From positions 1,429,044 to 1,455,115 of the forward strand of contig BFEA01000349.1 in assembly GCA_003427395.1 (NCBI GenBank): a stretch of 26,072 nt of DNA, read 5' to 3'. Positions 19,131 to 26,072 of this stretch are shown one piece after another; the first letter of the stretch is position 1; every line of letters begins with the position of its first letter. The notes under the pieces were generated by a model. It did no database searches, was not told where the DNA came from, and saw only the letters and a program-made list of their open reading frames with translations. The position numbers were made by a program, and so were the translations under genes. Source of the stretch: Chara braunii (taxonomy: Eukaryota; Streptophyta; Charophyceae; Charales; Characeae).

Positions 19131-20023
19131 GCTGCACGTGAATCAGGACAACCTGATCTGACACATGTGCGGGGACTAGATAGATGATTAGTCTTTATTG
19201 ATTGATTAGAGCACACTAGTTAGACCCCAAAATCACGATTTTGACCTTACTACCGAAAATCAAATTTTTTTTCTTTTCTTGGATTTTGTTTTCTCGCTAT
19301 TCCTGTTGTGGAAAATCGTAATAGCGCAACATCTGAAATTCCCATTTTCATTTTTCCTCTGAATATTCGAAATTTTATTGTTGAAAATCCGGAATATTCT
19401 TCGTTTCGAAATTTTGATTCCCTGTTGCATTTCCCGTCATTTGAAAATTCGGAATATCTTCTTTTTTGAAATTCGTTTTTCTGAAAACGGTACGGGAAAT
19501 CCCTCCTGCAGGTATTATTTTCCAAGCTGTGAATACTCTCATCTGAGTAAGTCCGAATATTTCATTTCTTTTCAGATTTTTTTTTTCGCAGTTCTAGGAT
19601 TTTGTCAGTAAGTTCTATAATCATTTGTAGTCTGAAGTTGATTTTTTTTTTCTCATTGATTTCGCACTTCAAGGGAGGTTGGGAGACCTACTGAACTTGC
19701 AAAACTCGGGATTTTTATTATTTCGAATTTTTTTTGCAAACTTCAAACTTTTTTGATTAGTGGCTCCTTATCTGGGCGATTCTTCCCACCCACCCTCCCC
19801 ACCTATGTTGTTGCCCCCTCTGGCCTTACCTTCTCTATCTATCTCCGGGTACCCCTTGCGACGACATTGGTGAGTTGCCACGTCAGCAGGCCATGCCAGC
19901 GGACTACGTCGGCAGGACACGCCAGCAGACCACATTAGCAGGCCACGTCAGCAGGACACGTCAGCAAGCCACGTCAGCCAACAGAGCAGGAAATACCACG
20001 TCAGCAGGCCCCCGGCCTGGTAT
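19131..20023 (+). other. Untranslated leader of element 2
   Basis: An A/T-rich stretch (19215-19760) holds a rough tandem duplication with GAAAATCCGGAATATTCTTC near 19383 and GAAAATTCGGAATATCTTCT near 19442, plus several T-runs. A short GC-rich minisatellite follows at 19876-20006. No protein-like frame is seen. Confidence 0.6.
19876..20006 (+). repeat. CCACGTCAGCAGG minisatellite upstream of gag 2
   Basis: About eight imperfect copies of a 13-16-base motif around CACGTCAGCAGG, with variants such as CATGCCAGCGG and CACATTAGCAGG. It sits just before the gag start. Confidence 0.85.
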
Positions 20024-21548
20024 ATGCTGTTGCAGTCACATACAGTCGTCATGGACCAGAGGTCCGGAGAAGCAGACGAGGCCTATCAGGCCCGGATGCT
20101 GGCTTGGAGTACCGAAACAAAGAAACGGGCGGATGACGCAGCAGCAACAGCAAAGAAGAAGGCAGAGGACGCCGAGCAGGCACATCTGTTGGCACTTGCA
20201 CAACAACGTCAGCATGACGAGGCAGCAACAAGGGCTGTCAATGAAAAACGAACTCAACGTCGTGAGAAGACATTTAGCGGAGAGCAGACTTTGCTCACAA
20301 TGGCAACGGAATGGCGGATCGAGGCCGAGAATGGCAAGTTGGAGGATAGCGAAAATAAGATCGCTCTCCTCCTCTCCCATCTCACAGACCTCCTGGCGAC
20401 ATGCATTACACAGCAGGAGGATATCCATAGCCTCCACGACTCGCTAGCTCAAGTCCAAGGCCGCCTCCGGCAGCTAGAGCAGCGACCTGTCGCCGCCCCC
20501 GATGCAAGCTCTTCCAATACCTCCGATCGCCTTGAAGCATTGAAGATGGACGTCGGCTCCCTCAAGGATGGCGTGCAGCTACAACAGACCGCGATGCAAC
20601 AGTTGCAACAACGGATCTGTACTACCGCCAACACCTCAAGTTCGGAACCGCGAGACAGCTCCAAAGTTTGACGGGCAGGAGATCTTCTGTGACTCAATGA
20701 AGACAGATCCGATTCCATGGTTCCGTAAGTTCGAGCTCACGCTGCAGCTACACAACGTCAAAGAACACAAGCACCACGCATACTTGTACTTTCGCTCAAG
20801 GGGCGTGTGCTAGGCTTGGTTGGACAATCTCTTGTCCAAGTACGGAGTGGTAGCTGCCGACTTGCACACCAAGATCAGTTGGGATGATCTGAAGGCGGCG
20901 TGGCACAAGTGTTTCCAAGTCGAGCCGCCGGAGATCAAGGCTATGGACAAGCTCATGGTCTTCGAGCAAGGCACGCTGCCGAGTACCGACTGGATCGCCG
21001 AGTACCAACGCTTGAAGTCAGTCCCAGACATTCAAATGGGTTTCAAAGCCATCCGCCACTATTTCATCTCAAGGTCATGTCCGACATTAAGCAATGCTAT
21101 GACTCACGTCGAGGACACCTTGACGACAACGGCGGAACTTTGTGACAAGGCCGCGCAGATCATAATTACGAACAAGGAGGCTAAGAACCTGCGTTCGTCT
21201 GCGGCAGGCCCGAGCAGAGACCAGTATCGGCCAAGAGTGGCCGTGGTCCCGGCGGCAACGCCGTTTGACCAAAGTAGCGAGGCCATGTCTGCCTATGAAG
21301 GAGACAAACTCGCAGCCTCCCGGGAAGGTGGTCGCCCCGGCAGACGCCGAGGACGCGGCAAGACGAAGAGACACACCGCATCTAGCCCCGGACCCTGCAC
21401 AGCAGCTCCAGCCCCTTGGTCCCAATATGGCATCTCCGAGCAAGCATTCAAGGCGCGCACGAGATTCCACTATTGCCTTTGGTGCAACAACGATCTCCAT
21501 GAGACACAGACCTGCCCATTGAAAGGCAAGGGCAAACAGGGAAACTGA
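20024..21548 (+). pseudogene. gag: gag pseudogene of element 2
   Basis: Gag forms the packaging particle. The first frame is open 20024-20671, with starts at 20024 or, more likely, 20051 (MDQRSGEADEAYQARMLAW). It encodes a charged Ala/Gln/Glu-rich region typical of a coiled coil (KKRADDAAATAKKKAEDAEQ, LHDSLAQVQGRLRQLEQ). Near 20640-20668 the frame shifts. The gag core continues in the next frame with KFDGQEIF, DPIPWFRKFELTLQLHNV and YLYFRSRGVC, then a TAG at 20811, then AWLDNLLSKYGVVAADLH. The C-terminal part is basic and Arg/Gly-rich (EGGRPGRRRGRGKTKR). It ends with the zinc knuckle CLWCNNDLHETQTC, canonical C-X2-C-X4-H-X4-C, shortly before the TGA at 21546. One frameshift and one nonsense codon make it non-functional as read. 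Confidence 0.87.
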
Positions 21549-22312
21549 GCACCGCTGAGAGTGACTCGACAACACTCTCGACGCCTCCAGAACCGGTTTC
21601 TTCGCGAGTAACCGGCCTTCATTCCGAGGCGCACGTGGAAGTCGATAGTCCCCCTCTTCTATATTCTTTTGAGGACTATGTTGCCCAGCTCGTTTCTACT
21701 GGGTACTCAAGCTCAAGGACAAGATGTGTGTGTGGTTTCTTCTCCGTCCGGCAACGACGACATATCATCTTCAAGTGGTTCTTCACGGGAATCGACGCGC
21801 GAGTTCAACATAGAGGTATTGGACCCGCTCACCTCCGAGGACTTTGCATGGCTTCCTCTCCCAACCACGGGCCGCTTGCTGGGAGTGCAATGCGCAACAC
21901 TATGCGCTCATCTCCACACTTACTTATCCTTTTATGCACCACCAACTTCGCCGACAGATGACGGAGTTGCGGTGGGGGACATCTTGGTGTATGTTACCAA
22001 GGTGGCCCACGAGTTTCGCAATCAGCGGTATGACGACAACAACGCACCGCTCCTTTATGTCCGCATCCAAGTTGGGTAAGCATCCTGTAGCGTTTTGCTA
22101 GATAGCGGAGCGACTCGCAATTTCATGAGTCAAGCCTTTATGGAAAGGGCTGGCCTTGGCCCATAAGTTCGGAGGAAGGCAAACCCGACTGCGATCAAGT
22201 TGGCGGATGGAAGGACGCAACAACTTATCGACCGTTACTTCGGGGCCGCACCGGTGTATTTTGCACCTCATGCATGCGAACCGGTGTCGGGACTGGTGGA
22301 TCCCGAATAACT
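21549..22312 (+). pseudogene. pol: Retropepsin-like protease of element 2
   Basis: Frame 21669-22079 (linker with TREFNIEVLDPLTSEDFAWL and GVAVGDILVYVTKVAHEFRN) continues in the same frame past TAA 22077 into SVLLDSGATRNFMSQAFMER, which carries the canonical D-S-G-A active site at about 22101-22112. After a second TAA at 22164 it continues as KANPTAIKLADGRTQQLIDR and PVYFAPHACEPVS, then ends at TAA near 22310. The family normally goes on to a DFILG-like strand and then reverse transcriptase; neither is found. The gene is inactive and the element is cut off here. Confidence 0.83.
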
Positions 22313-22848
22313 TCCTATCACTCGAGAGACTGGATATAGATAAATTGTGCACGACAGAGAAATCCGGAGTAAGGAGGCAGGAGAGAGAAAAGACAAAGGA
22401 TTAGGCTACATGAGGGAGTGATGCCCTGGGGTGAGAACCACAGGATGAAAGAACTAGCGACGGCAAGCGAGCGAGCGCAAGAACAAGGGCACATAGAACA
22501 TAGAATGAGGTCGGGAGGGCCATTGGAATTCGACAAAACTAAGGCCGAGGGGCCCTTGAACCAGCAAACGCGGCACGATAACGACAAAAGAATGAGGGAG
22601 TCGAGGGATGGGCGGCCCGAAGGCCACGGGAAGATAGAGAACGAGGGGTCAACATGGGGGCCACCTGCGAGAGCCTCGGGGTGGAGGCCCGCGACCAAAG
22701 GAACCGGCGCGCGCAAGGCGCAAGAAAAGACTAGGGAGAGGGGCCACCAAGGGAGCGGCAAACGCCCTAGGGGCATGAGACACCTTGGGGAAAGGCGTTC
22801 GGGGGCCGTACGAGACTAAGTAAAAATAATGGCACCCGAGACAAAATG
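22313..22848. other. Unclassified segment between element 2 and the 26-bp repeats
   Basis: GC-rich and purine-biased sequence. The frame 22418-22819 (133 codons) is very rich in Arg, Gly, Glu and Lys, without domains I recognise, and is probably chance. Its end (ATGAGACACCTTGGGGAAAG) faintly resembles family 3 just before the corresponding place in copy C (GAGACACCATCCGGAATG near 24190), so it may be the diverged start of copy B. Confidence 0.35.
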
Positions 22849-23059
22849 TGTTGGGGACCGCCGACGGGACAAAATGTGTCGGGGACCGCCGACGGGACTA
22901 AGTGTTGGGGACCGCCGACGGGACTAAGTGTCGGGGACCGCCGATGGGACAAAATGTGTCTGGGACCGCTGACGGGAGTAAGTGTCGGGGACCGCCGACG
23001 GGGCTAAGTGTTGGGGACCGCCAACGGGACTAAGTATCGGGAACCACCGACGGGACAAG
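22849..23059 (+). repeat. ~26-bp tandem repeats, eight copies, self-complementary
   Basis: Units of 25-28 bp read TGTCGGGGACCGCCGACGGG followed by ACTAAG or ACAAAATG. Each contains inverted arms GTCGG/CCGAC. Variants include TGTTGGGG and one unit with CTGACGG. It lies where copies A and C have only one or two related motifs (TGTCGGGGACCAAGTGGG, then a CCGCCGGC segment), so it looks like a local expansion inside family 3. Confidence 0.88.
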
Positions 23060-23936
23060 TGGCGGGGACACAAGAAGGCCCCAAGGGAAACGGTGGAGCG
23101 GCATGTGGAAAATAATTAAGATAAGGTACATCGTCAAGATCAAGATCTTGACGGCCAAGAATATTAGCACCACTAGTGCAAGCACTAGCGGTAGCAAACG
23201 GGAAGGCCAAAAGGAAAAGAAAAAGTAAAGAAATTGAAAATGGGAGGCATGGGAGCAATCCGAAAAATCTCGGATCAACCTCCCTCAAGAAAAGGGAGTC
23301 AAACGAGACCCCATGTGAAAAATAGCCCTCCGAGAGAAAATCGGAGTAGGAAGGGTCACTATGGGAGAAAAATAGAAGAAAAGGGAAGCTCCCATGAGCA
23401 TGGGAAGACCAGCATTGCAGTCCGACATATAACGGACTGCACATTGGGCATAGGAAGGGCCAAAACCAAGAGGAAGGGGCCAGAAAAGGGCCTTAACTAC
23501 CACTTGACACTTGGCGTTCTAANAAAAAGAGAAAAAAAAAAAGAAAAGTGTGGGAGAATAAGACAAAAAGAGTAAGAGGGAGGGAGTGAGTTGGCCGTCA
23601 GTATGGACTGCCACAAGTAGGGACTGGCAGGTCCCTACTGTCCAAGAAAGTAGGAAAAAAAAAATAAAAGAAAAGAGAAAAATGCCTTAACGGTTAAAAA
23701 CGGTCACTTGGGGAGATTCATCCGTGACCAGATTCATTATGGAATATGGCGGTTACAAAGGACTCTGATTTTCTTTGATTTTTGCAGAGAAAATCAAAGA
23801 AAATCAAGGCCCCATGCAACCGGAATAAAACGGATTACATGCATGAGGAGAAACACATGTTTTAGGTGCATCCGAAGCCAAAATCAAGTCCGGATGCACT
23901 TGGGAATTTACCGTTTCTTTTTCTTTTGAGTAGGGG
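23060..23936 (+). repeat. Family 3 repeat, copy B (diverged)
   Basis: Patchy alignment with copies A and C: GTGGCGGGGACAC with CCCCAAGGGAA (23059-23090), the CGTCAAGATC hairpin (23132-23153), CCACTAGTG...CACTAGCGG (23170-23191), ATCCGA/TCGGAT (23259-23276), TGCAGTCCG/CGGACTGCA (23416-23441), AGTAGGGACTGGCAGGTCCC (23616-23635) and a GTGCATCCG/CGGATGCAC hairpin (23866-23899) matched by one in C (25160-25192). It has extra hairpins of its own: CTCCCT/AGGGAG (23280-23298), CTCCGA/TCGGAG (23328-23346), TCCCATG/CATGGGA (23390-23405) and 16-bp arms at 23767-23805. It is cut where copy C begins. There is no credible coding frame. Confidence 0.65.
23767..23805. repeat. Perfect 16-bp inverted repeat, 7-base loop
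   Basis: GATTTTCTTTGATTTT (23767-23782) and AAAATCAAAGAAAATC (23790-23805) are exact reverse complements around TGCAGAG. This is the longest perfect stem in family 3. Confidence 0.95.
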
Positions 23937-25975
23937 CTAGTTGTGGGGCTGTGGGACTAGAAAGATGGCCATGACTGCAGTCCGAGAAATAACGGACTGC
24001 ATGGGGGTGCCTAGGCTAAGGGAAAATGAGCCACGACAAGCCCGAAAGGCTAGAAAAGAGCAATTTCGGCATGAGGCAAGTGGAGACGGTAAACGGCAAC
24101 CGTGAGATAAGATCTCACGGCCTAGAAAAATCAGCACACATGTAGAGATGATGGGACCACTAAGGGCAAGGGGGCCCCAAAAATAAAAATGAGACACCAT
24201 CCGGAATGTTGTCGGGGACCAAGTGGGTCCAAATAATAAAAGTCGAAAAACGGGACGCGCGCCGGCGGGACCGCCGGCAGGACAAGAAAATTGAACTAGT
24301 ATGGAGGAGAGTGGCGGGGACTTGGAATATCTCAAGGGAACCATGAGCAAGCACAAGGAATATTTGTGCAAGCAAACGACACCGTCGAGATCAAGGATCT
24401 TGACGGTGGGAAATATTAGAACCACTAGTGCAGTAACTAGTGGGGGCAAGTGGGAGAACCATGGGGAGAAAAGAAAGTAAAATAATGATAGTGGGAGGAC
24501 TGCCCAGCAGTCCGAAATATCTCGGACTAGCTAGGCATGAGAAAATAGGGCCTCAAGAAGCTCAACTTGAAAAAAAAGGTTGTCCTTGGAAAATCGGAGC
24601 AAAAGGGGCTAAAAATAGAACAAACGGAGGCAAAATGGAGCCCTCTAGGAGCATGGGGGTGCCATTGTTCAAATCCGAGATATAACAGTCAAGTACCAGC
24701 CATGAAACTGGCCTTGAATGAGGTCCTAAGGCCTAGAAAGAGGGTGCACAGCAGTTTGACACTTGTCACAACTGAAATAAAAGAAAAAGAAAGAAAAATC
24801 AGAGAAAAAGGAGGGAGAATGAGACAAAAAGGGAGAAAAGAGTGGAGGAGAGTGTGCCGGCCTATTGGGACCTGCACAGTAGGGACTGGCAGGTCCCAAC
24901 TGTGACCTCATCCCTCCTAAAATGAGGGAGGGCAATCCGGATTGGGGCCATATCTCAATAAAATCTAAATTAAAAAAAAAAAAATGAGAGAAAATACAAA
25001 AGAGAAATGGTCGATTTTCTTTTGGATCATGGATCTGAGATCAGATCTCATGGTGGAGAAGAACTAGCCGTTTTTTGTGGGCCAGCTCAAAACGGCTAGC
25101 TCCGGAATGAGGTGGCAACCCAAAATGAAAAGAAACAAAAGAGGGAAAAGGACGAAACTGTGCATTTGGCCCAACAAGAGAGCCGGATGCACCAAAAATT
25201 GAAAAAGTGGTCTTAGGGGCTCAAAATTGGGGCAAGGGCTACTAGGGGGTGACACGGATTATTGCTGGCCTTGGATCTCAGCTAGATCCAAGGCTGAAAA
25301 TGTTCCACTGCATGGAAAAATATCTCGGCCTACCAAAAATGGGGTACAAACTGAAAAAATCGAGAAAAAGACCCACAAGGCCTTTTTCTTTCAAGTAAAA
25401 TTGCCCCTTGGGCATTAGGATCCAAGGGGGCAGTATTTGTGAGGTAAAAAGGAGGCCGGAGTAGGCCAAGAGGCAATCTGAGTTGTTACCAACCACTCGG
25501 ACTGCATGTACTTGGCCAAAAAGAGGCTCGGGTACCTCCAGAAAGGCCTAGTAGTGGGAGCTTGGTGGAGTGCCCATGCTGCTCTAGTGAGCTCATGAGA
25601 GCACTTTTTTACTTGTAGAGAGCAGAGGAGAGCCCATGCTAGTTTGGGAGCTTGGTGGAGGCCATGAGCTAGGGAAAGGAGCTCTAGAGGCTAGAGGTAA
25701 TGAGGCTGGTACTAGGGGGGGTGATCCACCATAGCCCTCTGGGTGTGACGAAGAGAGAGAGGCTAGAGGGAGCCCCATTAGCCCTCCTAGAGGGGAGGAC
25801 TCCATAGCCATGGTGATGGGAGTTGAGGCAACTTGGGAAGAGGTGAGGAAGGAAGGAGAGAGGCTTGAAGAAGGAGGGAGCCATAGCCAAGGAGGAGTTG
25901 TGCAGAGAGGAGGAGAGCCTCATCAAGATTGAGACTCCATCCCCAAAACATTACCAAGGTGAGTGGAAGGAAGAG
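23937..25975 (+). repeat. Family 3 repeat, copy C (longest)
   Basis: Its first 790 bases match copy A closely, and its last 420 (25560-25975) match 8400-8810. Perfect inverted repeats include 23976-24001 (9 bp), 24100-24120 (8 bp), 24261-24278 (GCCGGCGG/CCGCCGGC), 24497-24513 (GGACTGC/GCAGTCC), 24509-24528 (AGTCCGA/TCGGACT), 24865-24899 (11 bp, TTGGGACCTGC/GCAGGTCCCAA), 25032-25047 (GATCTGA/TCAGATC), 25064-25099 (11 bp, CTAGCCGTTTT/AAAACGGCTAG) and 25268-25294 (11 bp, GCCTTGGATCT/AGATCCAAGGC). It ends with the donor-like AAGGTGAGT (25956-25964). Minus-strand frames here are Ser/Pro/Leu-rich shadows of the purine-rich plus strand. The class of element is unknown. Confidence 0.78.
25956..25964 (+). 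promoter_or_regulatory. Candidate 5' splice donor at the end of family 3 copy C
   Basis: AAG|GTGAGT with the junction at 25958/25959, identical to the site at 8792-8800 and followed by the same GGAAGGAAGA and a TTC tract. Confidence 0.4.
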
Positions 25976-25978
25976 GAT

Positions 25979-26035
25979 GCATCTTCTTCTTCATCTCCTT
26001 CTTCTTCTTCTTCTTCTTCTTCTTCTTCCTCTTCT

Positions 26036-26072
<37 letters not shown>
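25979..26072. repeat. TTC tract and T-run at the window end
   Basis: CATCTTCTTCTTC repeats pass into more than 30 T. The counterpart after copy A is at 8816-8968. The T-run may mark an assembly edge. Confidence 0.85.

Larger units (their letters stand above)
17738..22312 (+). mobile_element. Degenerate Ty3/gypsy-like LTR retrotransposon 2, 3'-truncated
   Basis: LTR (17738-19116), initiator-Met-type primer site (19119), leader, gag with coiled coil and zinc knuckle, and protease are present in order. Reverse transcriptase, integrase and the second LTR are absent: after protease the sequence passes into unrelated repeats by about 22312-22400. The LTR is unlike that of element 1, and the gag proteins share only the general fold, so it is a different family. 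The placement in Ty3/gypsy rather than Ty1/copia rests on the style of gag and protease, since pol order cannot be seen. Confidence 0.75.

Noticed and set aside
22418-22819. 133-codon Arg/Gly/Glu-rich plus-strand frame
   Set aside because: Strong composition bias, no recognisable domain, and located between repeats.
23937-24449. Minus-strand frame of 170 codons in family 3 copy C, with a partly similar one at 7533-7856 in copy A
   Set aside because: The frame is not kept in step between copies and is Ser/Pro/Leu-rich opposite purine-rich DNA; hairpins explain the conservation better.

Overview
The window is repeat-dense eukaryotic DNA, most like a streptophyte (land plant or charophyte alga) genome. 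The evidence is two Ty3/gypsy-type LTR retrotransposons of plant style, initiator-Met-tRNA-type primer sites, long microsatellites, satellite arrays and assembly gaps (about 900 N at 10842-11742, plus single N at 10239, 15086 and 23523). A charophyte such as Chara is a guess from the gag style and cannot be proved here. I see no intact host gene, rRNA, tRNA or CRISPR. Every coding region is a decayed retrotransposon gene.

Layout. 1-613 is a pyrimidine-rich satellite. 614-17294 is best read as one degenerate Ty3/gypsy element inserted into that satellite. It has a 5' LTR (614-1874), primer-binding site (1877), long leader, broken gag (3382-4933), protease, reverse transcriptase/RNase H and integrase (about 5130-7445), and a 5'-truncated 3' LTR (16290-17294), with a 4-bp target duplication GTCG on both sides. 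Its 3' interior has been replaced by later material: a copy of an unclassified hairpin-rich repeat ('family 3', copy A, 7446-8810), a TTC tract, a ~91-bp satellite array (8985-10663, resuming at 12411) split by a TA-flanked inverted-repeat transposon (10666-12408), a related ~92-bp array (12600-14925), a CT microsatellite, and about 1.1 kb I cannot classify. After the satellite resumes (17299-17737), a second Ty3/gypsy element begins with a 1379-bp LTR (TGTTA...TAACA, 17738-19116), primer site, leader, gag (20024-21548) and protease (to about 22312). It stops before reverse transcriptase. The rest is family 3 again: copy B (about 22849-23936) and copy C (23937-25975).

Nothing here looks able to move by itself: both elements carry frameshifts, in-frame stops and deletions. 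The most unusual parts are family 3, which is a chain of short inverted repeats conserved across three copies with some pair-preserving substitutions and ends in a conserved splice-donor-like sequence, and the TA-flanked element whose arms are built from repeats of the palindrome AACGCCCGGGCGTT.
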